A stretch of DNA of 41,048 nucleotides, from assembly GCA_030528485.1 (NCBI GenBank), contig JAUMYU010000014.1:1-41048 (forward strand). Reading direction: 5' to 3'. The notes below the pieces were generated by a model that made no database searches, had not been told where the DNA came from, and was given only the letters and a program-made list of their open reading frames with translations. Positions 14,965 to 23,680 of the stretch are shown piece after piece. How positions within the stretch are numbered: the stretch's first letter is position 1; every line of letters begins with the position of its first letter. Made by a program: the position numbers and the translations under genes. This stretch comes from Comamonadaceae bacterium (GTDB lineage: Bacteria; Pseudomonadota; Gammaproteobacteria; Burkholderiales; Burkholderiaceae_C).

Positions 14965-16866
14965 TCACCCCCCATGCCGACGGCCGCCAATGGCCAGCCC
15001 GCTGTGCTGCAAGGGGGAAATGCCCCCTGGCCCGCGGTTCTTGTTGCGGTTGCCGCCTTTGTTGCGGCGGCCGCGCTCGGCCATGCTGTCCACACTGGTG
15101 CGCATGGGGTCTGGCTGTCGCCCGCTGTCGCCCCGGTACGCAGGCGCCAGCGAAATGCCCGTTTGGGTGCCCAGGTGGGCATCGGCGCGCAGCATGGGAT
15201 CGCGCGGGCGTTGCTCCCGCTGGCTGCCCCGCCCTGTTTTATTGGGTTTGGGCGGGCGTGCACCCTGCGGCTTGGCATATCCGGCCGATGGGCCGTGGCC
15301 GCGCGATGCGGCAGCTTTTTGGCCGCCCTCCGCCCCTGGCGCGCTATCGCTGCGTTGCGTGCGGCTGCGCCCCCCGGCGCGGAAACGGTTGCGGCGCTTC
15401 AGGGGCTTGCCGTCCACATCCAGCGGGCGCGGGCCGGGGTTGAATGCGCCTTCACCCTGTGGGGCCGAAGCCGATGCCACGTCGCCTTCCGTGGCGCCTC
15501 CCATTGCGGCAGCCCCTTGGGCACGCGCCGGCTTGTCCTGCTCTTGCGCTTTGTGCTCCGGCCCTTTCTTGCGGCTGCCCTGGGCCACGCGCTTGCTTTG
15601 GATGCGCTCCATCATCTCTTTGCGCGCGGCTTTGGCCGCCGCTTGCATGACTTCCCGGCTCGGCGGCTTGCCCGCCCCGCCCCACAGCGTCTGGCGGCCC
15701 ATGGCAATCGGCTCGGCCACTTCGTCTTCCGGCGGCGCGAACTCGGGCATCAGCTCCACGGGGATTTCCTGCTTGGTAAAGCGCTCAATCTCCATCATGA
15801 AGCCTTCTTCATCCAGGCACACCAGGCTGATGGCATGGCCTTCATTGCCCGCTCGGCCCGTGCGCCCGATGCGGTGCACGTAATCTTCCGGCACATTGGG
15901 GATTTCGTAATTCACCACGTGCGGCAGCTCATCGATATCGATGCCGCGCGCGGCAATATCCGTGGCCACCAGGACCCGCAAATCCCCCTCTTTGAAACTG
16001 GAAAGCGCCTGGGTGCGGGCCGATTGACTTTTATTGCCATGCAGGGCCATTGCGCTGACGCCGTTTCTATTCAGGAATTCAGCCACATGGTTGGCGCCAA
16101 ATTTGGTGCGCGTGAATACCAGCACCTGATTCCAGTTGCGCGAGGTGATGATGTGCAGCAAGGCCGCTTTTTTCTGCTGCCGGCCTACCGGGCAAATGAC
16201 TTGGCTGATGCGCTGCACCGTCGTATTGGGCGGGGTGACCTGGATGTGCTGCGGATTTTTCAGAAAGCTGTTGGCCAGCTTGCGGATTTCATCGCTGAAA
16301 GTCGCCGAAAACAGCAGCGATTGCTTGTCATCGGGCAGCACCGCCAAGACTTTGCGCACATCGTGGATAAAGCCCATATCCAGCATGCGATCGGCCTCGT
16401 CAAGCACGAGGTAGCGCACGGCGCCGAGATCCACATACCCTTGACTGTGCAAATCCAGCAGGCGGCCCGGCGTTGCCACAAGGATATCGACGCCTTTGGC
16501 AATGGCATTGATTTGTGGCGTCATGCCCACGCCGCCGAAAACCACAACGGAGGTCAGCGCCAAATGCTTGGCGTAGGCGGTGATGTTGTCGTTGATTTGC
16601 GCCGCCAGCTCCCGCGTGGGCGTAAGGATGAGCGCCCGCGGCGCCCGTCCCTCTTGCCGGCCTTGGTCAGCCTGGCTGAGCAATTGCAACAAAGGCAGCG
16701 TAAACGCGGCGGTTTTTCCCGTGCCGGTCTGCGCGCCAGCGAGCAAATCGTGACCGGCCAAAATCAACGGGATGGATTGAGCCTGGATGGGGGTGGGCTG
16801 AACGTAGCCCAGCACTGTCACGGCAGAAACGATGTCGGCCGACAGATTCAAGGATTCAAAAGTCAC
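14965..16866 (-). CDS. rhlE: DEAD-box RNA helicase, RhlE type
   Basis: ATP-dependent RNA unwinding in ribosome assembly and RNA decay. A 633-residue protein with all helicase motifs: Q motif ([11 protein letters not shown]), AQTGTGKT at 45-52, [40 protein letters not shown] and [10 protein letters not shown]. After about residue 390 comes a long basic, Gly/Arg/Lys-rich low-complexity tail (for example [42 protein letters not shown]) typical of RhlE RNA-binding tails. The start is a GTG at 16866; no strong ribosome binding site. The tail's high-GC reverse strand produces long spurious open frames. Confidence 0.94.
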   Translation of the reverse strand: MTFESLNLSADIVSAVTVLGYVQPTPIQAQSIPLILAGHDLLAGAQTGTGKTAAFTLPLLQLLSQADQGRQEGRAPRALILTPTRELAAQINDNITAYAKHLALTSVVVFGGVGMTPQINAIAKGVDILVATPGRLLDLHSQGYVDLGAVRYLVLDEADRMLDMGFIHDVRKVLAVLPDDKQSLLFSATFSDEIRKLANSFLKNPQHIQVTPPNTTVQRISQVICPVGRQQKKAALLHIITSRNWNQVLVFTRTKFGANHVAEFLNRNGVSAMALHGNKSQSARTQALSSFKEGDLRVLVATDIAARGIDIDELPHVVNYEIPNVPEDYVHRIGRTGRAGNEGHAISLVCLDEEGFMMEIERFTKQEIPVELMPEFAPPEDEVAEPIAMGRQTLWGGAGKPPSREVMQAAAKAARKEMMERIQSKRVAQGSRKKGPEHKAQEQDKPARAQGAAAMGGATEGDVASASAPQGEGAFNPGPRPLDVDGKPLKRRNRFRAGGRSRTQRSDSAPGAEGGQKAAASRGHGPSAGYAKPQGARPPKPNKTGRGSQREQRPRDPMLRADAHLGTQTGISLAPAYRGDSGRQPDPMRTSVDSMAERGRRNKGGNRNKNRGPGGISPLQHSGLAIGGRRHGG

Positions 16867-17210
16867 TGTAGTTTGATGGGCGTCCTGGCAAGCAAAACGC
16901 CGTCCACTTGGTTTCGCCCACGCCCGCTGTTTGCAATATGAAGCAAGGCGCTCAGTCTGGGCATCGTGCGTTGTTGATTAGAATTGTGCAGTGGCGCTTG
17001 GCCCTCAACGCTGCGAATCAAAGGCTTTGGGTGACTGAAACCCAAAACGCGCGCATTTTGGCACAAGATGCCGCGCATACTGCCATTTACTCCCCATGGG
17101 CTGCCCCCACGAGGCCAGAGAATGCAGGCACTGTCGCAAAGATGCTGCACCGCGCCCTTTCCGAAAGCAGCCCGCACGCTTATTCAACACCCACCCCTCT
17201 GAAAGACCAG
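16867..17210. other. Intergenic stretch between rhlE and ettA
   Basis: Divergent promoter region for rhlE (minus) and ettA (plus). A plus-strand frame is open through it into ettA but has no family resemblance. A 7-bp-arm hairpin (TTTGGGT...ACCCAAA, about 17027-17047) is present without a T tract. No other structure recognised. Confidence 0.35.
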
Positions 17211-18872
17211 ATGGCTCAATACGTCTATTCGATGAACCGTGTCAGTAAAACGGTTCCCCCCAAACGCCAAATCCTCAAGGATATTTCCCTGAGCTTTTTC
17301 CCCGGCGCCAAAATTGGCGTGCTGGGCCTGAATGGCTCGGGCAAGTCCAGCCTCTTGAAAATCATGGCTGGCCTGGACAAAGAAATTGAAGGCGAAGCCT
17401 TGCCAATGCCTGGCCTGAAAATCGGCTATTTGCCGCAAGAGCCGCAATTGGCGCCCGAGCAAACCGTGCGCGAATGCGTGGAAGAAGCCATGGGCGAGGT
17501 CATCTCCGCCCGCGCCGAGCTGGAGAAGGTGTACGCCGCCTACGCCGAACCCGACGCCGACTTCGACGCCCTTGCCGCAGAGCAGGCCCGGCTGGAGGCC
17601 ATCATCGCTACTGCGGGCACGGATTCCGAACACCAGTTGGAAATCGCCGCCGACGCCCTGCGCCTGCCCCCCTGGGATGCGGTGGTTGGTCATCTCTCCG
17701 GCGGGGAAAAGCGGCGCGTGGCGCTGTGCCGCCTGCTGCTGTCCAAGCCCGACATGCTGCTGCTGGATGAACCCACCAACCACCTGGACGCCGAAAGCGT
17801 GGACTGGCTGGAGCAGTTCCTCCAGCGTTTCCCTGGCACCGTCGTCGCCATTACCCACGACCGCTACTTCCTCGACAACGCCGCCGAGTGGATTCTGGAG
17901 CTCGACCGCGGCCACGGCATCCCCTACAAAGGCAACTACAGCGAGTGGCTGACCCAGAAACAAGCCCGCCTGGAGGCCGAGCAAAAAGGCGAGGAAGCCC
18001 GCGCCAAAGCCCTGAAGAAAGAGCTGGAATGGGTGCGCCAGAACGCCAAGGGCCGCCAGGCCAAGAGCAAAGCCCGCATCGCCCGCTTCGAGGAGCTGTC
18101 CGACTACGAATACCAAAAACGCAACGAAACCCAGGAAATCTTCATCCCGGTGGCAGAGCGGCTGGGCAGCAAAGTCATTGAATTCAAGAACGTCAGCAAG
18201 TCTTTTGGCGACCGCCTGCTGATCGATAACCTGAGCATGAACATCCCCGCCGGGGCCATCGTTGGCATCATCGGCCCTAACGGCGCTGGCAAATCCACGC
18301 TGTTCAAGCTCATCGCCGGACGTGAAACGCCCGATAGCGGCACGGTCGATATCGGCCCCACCGTGCAAATCGCTTACGTCGATCAATCCCGTGACGACCT
18401 CTCCAACGACAAAACCGTTTGGGAAGACATTTCCGGCGGGCTGGATATTGTGACTGTTGGTAAATTCCAAATGCCCAGCCGCGCTTATGCAGGCCGATTC
18501 AACTTCAACGGGGGCGACCAGCAGAAAAAAGTGGGCAATCTCTCCGGCGGCGAGCGAGGCAGGCTACACTTGGCGAAAACACTGCTGACAGGCGGTAACG
18601 TTTTGTTGCTTGACGAGCCTTCAAACGACCTGGACGTTGAAACCCTGCGCGCCCTGGAAGATGCCTTGCTGGAATACGCAGGCACGGTGCTGGTCATCAG
18701 CCATGACCGCTGGTTCCTGGACCGCATTGCCACCCACATCCTGGCCGCCGAAGGCGATAGCCAATGGGTCTTCTTCGACGGGAACTACCAGGAGTACGAG
18801 GCCGACAAACGCAAGCGCCTGGGTGAAGAAGCTGCACAACCAAAACGCATGCGCTTCAAGGCACTGAAATAA
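17211..18872 (+). CDS. ettA: Energy-dependent translational throttle protein EttA (ABC-F)
   Basis: Soluble twin-ATPase ABC-F protein that binds the ribosomal E site and gates entry into elongation according to the ATP/ADP ratio. The 553 residues match the EttA subfamily. Seen in order: Walker A GLNGSGKSS at 39-47, LSGGEKRRVALCRLLLSKP with LLLDEPTNHLDAESV, the P-site-tRNA interaction linker (EWVRQNAKGRQAKSKARIARFEEL), a second Walker A IGPNGAGKSTLFKL, and LSGGERGRLHLAK with LLLDEPSNDLDVETL. There is no membrane domain. The start at 17211 (MAQYVYSMNRVSK) fits the family; the longer frame from 16908 is unlike it. A strong terminator follows. Confidence 0.96.
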   Translation: MAQYVYSMNRVSKTVPPKRQILKDISLSFFPGAKIGVLGLNGSGKSSLLKIMAGLDKEIEGEALPMPGLKIGYLPQEPQLAPEQTVRECVEEAMGEVISARAELEKVYAAYAEPDADFDALAAEQARLEAIIATAGTDSEHQLEIAADALRLPPWDAVVGHLSGGEKRRVALCRLLLSKPDMLLLDEPTNHLDAESVDWLEQFLQRFPGTVVAITHDRYFLDNAAEWILELDRGHGIPYKGNYSEWLTQKQARLEAEQKGEEARAKALKKELEWVRQNAKGRQAKSKARIARFEELSDYEYQKRNETQEIFIPVAERLGSKVIEFKNVSKSFGDRLLIDNLSMNIPAGAIVGIIGPNGAGKSTLFKLIAGRETPDSGTVDIGPTVQIAYVDQSRDDLSNDKTVWEDISGGLDIVTVGKFQMPSRAYAGRFNFNGGDQQKKVGNLSGGERGRLHLAKTLLTGGNVLLLDEPSNDLDVETLRALEDALLEYAGTVLVISHDRWFLDRIATHILAAEGDSQWVFFDGNYQEYEADKRKRLGEEAAQPKRMRFKALK

Positions 18873-18874
18873 AC

Positions 18875-18896
18875 AAGGGGCTTCAAGCCCCTTTTT
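18875..18896 (+). terminator. ettA terminator
   Basis: Near-perfect stem AAGGGGCTT / AAGCCCCTT followed by T, starting two bases after the ettA stop. The T tract ends only 15 bases before the next gene's ATG. Confidence 0.85.
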
Positions 18897-18911
18897 CCGG
18901 GGAGATGAAAG

Positions 18912-20969
18912 ATGGAACAGCTTGAGGCCAACTGGACTACTTTCAAGAAAGGGGTCATCGCCGCTTTGAGAGAGAGCGGCGCCACGGTGCGGCGCATCCT
19001 CAAGGAAGCGCATGCGCGCATTGCGCAAAACCAGGATCCAACCCTGGGGCAAATCGGCCCCGTGTTGATGCAGCAAAGCCTGTACTTTTTGCAGAAAAAC
19101 CAAGATGAGTGGGAGCGCGCCTATCCCGCTTATCTGCTCAACGCTTTCTCCGAAGTCGTTGACTTCGACCCCTTCCAGGACGATGACGACATCACCTCCA
19201 GCCTGGGCGGCTTAGGCGCTGGCAACGATTTGTCCATCCAGACAAAAAGCGACTTATTGCACCTGCGCAACGCGCTGGAGTCGGCTGTGAGCCATAGCCT
19301 CAATCAACTGGACGGCCTGGTCAGCGCAGCGCGCGGCTACAGCTACATCCACCCCAACCGCAATCCCATGCGGCCCGAGAATTACCTGCTGGCGGCACAG
19401 AAAATGATTTACGCCAGCCAGGGCGAGGATGCCGTCAAGTCGCTGGCGCTCAAGAGCTTTGTTGCGGTTCTGCCCACTTATCTGGCGCGCACATACATGC
19501 TGGTCGCCAACAAAATGTCCGAGGCCGGGGTAGAAGCGGTACAAAAACGCAATACCAGTTTTGGCGCTTTGACGACAGGGTTTGGCAACATGTCTTACCT
19601 GAATACAGGCATCAACACCAACTCCGAGGATCTGCTCACCAAAGAAGAGCTGTTGCGCACTCTGGGCGATCAAGCCCACCTCTACGTGCTCAACAAACCC
19701 GCCCAGCCACCCCAGCCCGAACACATGGACGCACTCCATCTGCCAGAAGCGGATTTTGCTCTGACCCAGCCAGGCCGCGCCAGCAAGTCGGCTGCACCCG
19801 TTCCCCAGCCAGAGCCGGAAGCTTTGGATCTGCAAACCCTGGTGATCCATCTGGTCAAAGACACGTCCCATCTGCCCACCCTGAAAAAAATCGTCGCCCA
19901 ATGGATGCCCGCGTTGCGCGCCCTGGTGCAAAACGACCCGGCCTTTTTGCGCAGCGCCGCGCACCCCGCGCGCGCCTTCCTCGGCGAAGTGCGCACCAAA
20001 GCCAAACAGTTCGCCAGCGAACAAGCCCCTGGCTGCCAGGACTTTTTGCAACGCGTGCAAACCATCTCGCACACCGCCCGCCTTGCCCAGGCGCGCTCCA
20101 CCGAGGCCTTTCAGTGGGCCAGCGAACAGCTTTTGAATACGCCGCGTCCGTCTGCCACGGCTTCCGCCCCGGGCACTGGCACGGAGATCAATGCCGACGC
20201 GCTTTTGAAAAAAGTCATTGACCGAATCAGTGTCGCGCCGCTCTATACCGCAGCGCATCCGCGTGTGCGTGCATTCTTGAGCGGCCCCTGGGCCAAGGTC
20301 ATTGCCAAGTCTTTGCTGCGCCACGCCAGAGACTCCGGCGAATCCTTCGCCGATGAAGATGCGCTGATCGCACGCGATCCCAAAGGCTATCTGCGCCTGG
20401 TCAACCTGTTGCTGCTGAGCGTGCAGGCAGAGAACTTCCGCCACCCAGCCCCGGAATTGCTGCGCTCGGTCAAAGACATGCATGAGCAACTGCGCGTGGG
20501 CTTGCTCAGCGTGGGCCTCTCGGCAGAGCAGGTCGAACCGGCGGTGAGCAAACTCAAAGACCTGCACCGCCAAGCCATCCAGGAAGCGACGGCCGAATCG
20601 CCGCAGGACGGCGGGGTACAGATCCTCTACGCTTCGCCCGAAGGCCAGGCCATCGACATCGGACAGCCCCGCGCGGCAGCAGCGCCTGCCGCCACGCCAT
20701 CCGCCCGCATGGCCGTGCCCAGGCTGACAGAGCCGCCTGAGGAATCGTCCGGCGATCCCAAGAGCAAAGATGCCAGCGGCCCGGATTTGCCACCCATGCA
20801 GGTTGGCGCCTGGTTCTTTCTCGGTGAGAGCGGCTTGCGCACCCAACTGTCCTGGGCCAGCCCCGATGAAGGCATCTTCATGTTCACTTCACCAGACGGC
20901 TTCAGCCAGACCATGACCCGCAGACGGCTGCTGCAATTGCAGGAAAGCGGCCAGCTTCGCCCCGAGTAG
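18912..20969 (+). CDS. DUF1631 family protein
   Basis: A 685-residue cytoplasmic protein of unknown function. Recognition rests mainly on the C-terminus, where VGAWFFLGESGLRTQLSWAS, GIFMFTSPDG and QTMTRRRLLQLQESGQL match the DUF1631 pattern, a small beta-barrel-like end module. The N-terminal half has NPMRPENYLLAAQKMIYASQ and an acidic linker near residues 70-85. The middle is helical and carries Pro/Ala-rich linkers (AQPPQPEHM, PVPQPEPEA). The Shine-Dalgarno GGGGAG lies seven bases from the ATG. Because ettA's terminator sits just ahead, transcription must come from a promoter inside ettA or by read-through. Confidence 0.75.
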   Translation: MEQLEANWTTFKKGVIAALRESGATVRRILKEAHARIAQNQDPTLGQIGPVLMQQSLYFLQKNQDEWERAYPAYLLNAFSEVVDFDPFQDDDDITSSLGGLGAGNDLSIQTKSDLLHLRNALESAVSHSLNQLDGLVSAARGYSYIHPNRNPMRPENYLLAAQKMIYASQGEDAVKSLALKSFVAVLPTYLARTYMLVANKMSEAGVEAVQKRNTSFGALTTGFGNMSYLNTGINTNSEDLLTKEELLRTLGDQAHLYVLNKPAQPPQPEHMDALHLPEADFALTQPGRASKSAAPVPQPEPEALDLQTLVIHLVKDTSHLPTLKKIVAQWMPALRALVQNDPAFLRSAAHPARAFLGEVRTKAKQFASEQAPGCQDFLQRVQTISHTARLAQARSTEAFQWASEQLLNTPRPSATASAPGTGTEINADALLKKVIDRISVAPLYTAAHPRVRAFLSGPWAKVIAKSLLRHARDSGESFADEDALIARDPKGYLRLVNLLLLSVQAENFRHPAPELLRSVKDMHEQLRVGLLSVGLSAEQVEPAVSKLKDLHRQAIQEATAESPQDGGVQILYASPEGQAIDIGQPRAAAAPAATPSARMAVPRLTEPPEESSGDPKSKDASGPDLPPMQVGAWFFLGESGLRTQLSWASPDEGIFMFTSPDGFSQTMTRRRLLQLQESGQLRPE

Positions 20970-20994
20970 CCGAGGCTACAGCATCCAAAAAATT

Positions 20995-21065
20995 ACATAT
21001 CAAGGGAAAATCGATATCAATAGCAACATACCGAATCAAGCATATTATTTTTCCTTTTGATTTGC
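20995..21065 (+). repeat. Intergenic palindromic repeat, copy D
   Basis: Left end ACATATCAAGGGAAAAT, core CAACATACCGAATCAAGC, right end TTTTTCCTTTTGATTTGC. It lies 25 bases after the stop of the DUF1631 gene. Confidence 0.8.
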
Positions 21066-21153
21066 AAAATAAAGCGCCTTCGCATGATAGGCAGCCCACA
21101 TCCCAGCGCACTTTCGTGAATCGGCATATGCCTGCCAGGCATGAGCGCCAGCA

Positions 21154-21159
21154 TATAGT
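21154..21159 (+). promoter_or_regulatory. -10-like TATAGT just before relA
   Basis: TATAGT ends eight bases before the relA ATG; no Shine-Dalgarno lies between. If used, transcription would start at or next to the ATG. The -35 position (CCTGCC) is poor. Confidence 0.35.
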
Positions 21160-21167
21160 CCAAGCCC

Positions 21168-23441
21168 ATGAACCGTCTTGTTGCCGAATCTTCTGAGCTT
21201 GCCCGATCAGCCCAAACAGCCCTCACGGCTGGCTGCGCCGACGATGCGCAAGCCCCTCAGCCACCGGCGTTCAGCGTTGCCACCCATTTGCTGCCGCAGC
21301 AAACAGGCATGCTCGGGCGCGCCCGCGCCTTTGCCGAGCCGCTGCTGACCGACGAGACTTTGCGCAGCGGCGAAAACGCGCTGGCCCATGCCGATGCCGT
21401 CGCCGCCATCTTGCGCGACATCGGCGGCTCCGAGGCCATGCAGGCCGTCACCTATCTGATTTACGCCTCTTTCCACCTCAGCCACCCGCAAGAGGCCATT
21501 GCGCGGCGCTTTGGCGAAACCTACGCCACGCTGGCGCTGGAAACCTCACGCCTGATGCACGTGCAAAGCCAGGCGCGCAGCGGCCCGGGCGTTTACAAAA
21601 AAGGCGATGCCAAGGTCGAGCAAGCCGAAACCGTGCGCAAGATGCTGCTGGCCTTCTCGCGCGATTTGCGCGTGGTGCTCATCCGCCTGGCCTCGCGCCT
21701 GCAAACCCTGCGCCACCACGCCAGCAGCAAGACGCCGATCGATCCCATCCTCGCGCAGGAAAGCCTCTACGTCTTCGCCCCGCTGGCCAACCGCCTGGGC
21801 GTCTGGCAACTCAAGTGGGAGCTCGAAGACCTCGCCTTTCGCTTTCTCGAGCCCGAGACCTACCGCAGTGTGGCCAACCAGCTCGACGAAAAGCGCCGCG
21901 AACGCGAGCAGTACATGCAAAGCCTGTGCGCGCTCATCCGCGGCCAGCTCACCGAGCGCGGCATTGCCGCCACCGTGCAGGGGCGGCCCAAGCACATCTA
22001 CAGCATCGTCAAGAAGATGCGCGGCAAGTCGCTGAGCTTCGACCAGCTCTACGACCTGCGCGCCGTGCGCATCATCGTGCCCACCGTGCAAGCCTGCTAC
22101 GAAACCCTGGACTGGGTGCACTCGCGCTTTACCCAGATCGCCGCCGAGTTTGACGACTACATCGCCCGCCCCAAGCCCAACGGCTACCAATCGCTGCACA
22201 CCGTGGTGCGCGATGCGCAAGGCCGCGCCGTGGAAGTGCAAATCCGCACCCAGGCCATGCACGACCACGCCGAAACCGGCGTCGCCGCCCACTGGGCCTA
22301 CAAGGAAGCGGGCGCCAAAGGCTACGCGGGCGTTTCCGCCAGCGGCGACTACGACGCCAAAATCGCCGTGCTGCGCCAACTGCTGGCCTGGGAGCGCGAG
22401 TTCGCCGACAGCGACGAAGTGCGCGCCCTGGGCCTGTTTGACGACCGCATCTACGTCCTCACGCCCGACGCCAGCATCGTCGAGCTGCCCCGTGGCGCCA
22501 CCCCGGTGGACTTTGCCTACACCGTCCACACCAGCCTGGGTCACCGCTGCCGCGGCGCCAAAATCGATGGCGCCATGGTCGCGCTCAACACCCCGCTGGA
22601 AAACGGCCAAACCGTCGAAATCACCGCCGTCAAGGAAGGCGGCCCCTCGCGCGACTGGCTCAACAAAGAGCTGGGCTATTTGCAAAGCTCACGCGCGCGC
22701 AGCAAAGTGCGCGCCTGGTTCAACGCCCAGGCCCTGGCGCAAACCATCGCCAAAGGGCGCGAAATCGTCGAAAAAGTCCTGCAACGCGAAGGCAAAACCG
22801 CCCTCAAGCTCGAAGACATCGCCGCACAACTGGGTTTCAAATCCACCGACGCCTTTTTTGAAGTCGTCGGCAAGGACGAATTCTCCCTGCGCACCCTCGA
22901 AGTGCTGCTGCACCCCGAACCCGCGCCCGAGCCCGCTGCGGCCGACGACGTCGTCGTGCGCAAGCCGCGCAGCAGCGGCGCTGGCGGCAAAGTCCTCGTC
23001 GTGGGCATGGATTCGCTCATGACCCACCTGGCCAAGTGCTGCATGCCCGCCCCGCCGGACGCCATCGGCGGCTTCATCACGCGCGGCAAAGGCGTGGGCA
23101 TCCACCGCCACGACTGCCCCAACTTCCAGAAAATGCTGGCTACCACGCCCGAGCGCGTCATCGACGTGCAGTGGAGCCAAAGCGCGGGCGCCGAAAGCGC
23201 CCGCAACGTCTATCCCGTGGACATCCTGCTCGAAGCGCACGACCGCCAGGGCCTGCTGCGCGATATCTCCGACGTGCTCGCGCGCGAGCGCACCAACGTC
23301 ATCGGCGTGCAAACGCGCAGCCACCGCAACCACAGCGCCACCATGACCTTCACCATCGAAGTGCCCAACGCCACCCACCTGCAAGCCGTGCTCGCCGCCG
23401 TCGCCCAGGTGCCGGGCGTGCGCACCGCGCGGCGCAAGTGA
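21168..23441 (+). CDS. relA: (p)ppGpp synthetase RelA (monofunctional)
   Basis: Ribosome-associated stringent-response alarmone synthetase, 757 residues. The N-terminal HD-like domain lacks the His-Asp hydrolase pair (for example ALAHADAVAAIL, then YLIYASFHLSHPQEAI), as in RelA. The synthetase domain has GRPKHIYSIVKKMRGKSLSF and Glu327-x-Asp329-Asp330, the ExDD signature that separates RelA from bifunctional SpoT/Rel (RxKD), followed by YIARPKPNGYQSLHTVV. A TGS domain is near residues 425-490 (IYVLTPDASIVELPRGATPV), a zinc-finger-like Cys pair at AKCCMPAPPD, and an ACT domain at the C-terminus (DRQGLLRDISDVLARERTNV). The -10-like box is discussed separately. Confidence 0.96.
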   Translation: MNRLVAESSELARSAQTALTAGCADDAQAPQPPAFSVATHLLPQQTGMLGRARAFAEPLLTDETLRSGENALAHADAVAAILRDIGGSEAMQAVTYLIYASFHLSHPQEAIARRFGETYATLALETSRLMHVQSQARSGPGVYKKGDAKVEQAETVRKMLLAFSRDLRVVLIRLASRLQTLRHHASSKTPIDPILAQESLYVFAPLANRLGVWQLKWELEDLAFRFLEPETYRSVANQLDEKRREREQYMQSLCALIRGQLTERGIAATVQGRPKHIYSIVKKMRGKSLSFDQLYDLRAVRIIVPTVQACYETLDWVHSRFTQIAAEFDDYIARPKPNGYQSLHTVVRDAQGRAVEVQIRTQAMHDHAETGVAAHWAYKEAGAKGYAGVSASGDYDAKIAVLRQLLAWEREFADSDEVRALGLFDDRIYVLTPDASIVELPRGATPVDFAYTVHTSLGHRCRGAKIDGAMVALNTPLENGQTVEITAVKEGGPSRDWLNKELGYLQSSRARSKVRAWFNAQALAQTIAKGREIVEKVLQREGKTALKLEDIAAQLGFKSTDAFFEVVGKDEFSLRTLEVLLHPEPAPEPAAADDVVVRKPRSSGAGGKVLVVGMDSLMTHLAKCCMPAPPDAIGGFITRGKGVGIHRHDCPNFQKMLATTPERVIDVQWSQSAGAESARNVYPVDILLEAHDRQGLLRDISDVLARERTNVIGVQTRSHRNHSATMTFTIEVPNATHLQAVLAAVAQVPGVRTARRK

Positions 23442-23455
23442 CTTTACCCATATTT

Positions 23456-23524
23456 CAATCAAAGTAAAAATCATTTTATACCCATCACGCCAAAACAAGC
23501 GAATTTCGTTTCTTTTTGATTTGT
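23456..23524 (+). repeat. Intergenic palindromic repeat, copy E
   Basis: Left end CAATCAAAGTAAAAATC, core CCCATCACGCCAAAACAAGC, right end CTTTTTGATTTGT. It lies 14 bases after the relA stop, where no conventional GC-rich terminator is visible. Confidence 0.85.
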
Positions 23525-23680
23525 AAAATGGCACTCGGAAGTGATTTCCCGCGCTTTCCCGCCCCTTTCCATTGAAAACCTTTGCCAGCGCCCGTATCTG
23601 GGCCGCTGGTGTGTTGGCCCTCCAGGCATGATGGGCGCGCCAACGCACACCCGCTTCAACCCCCTCATAAAGGCCGATTC

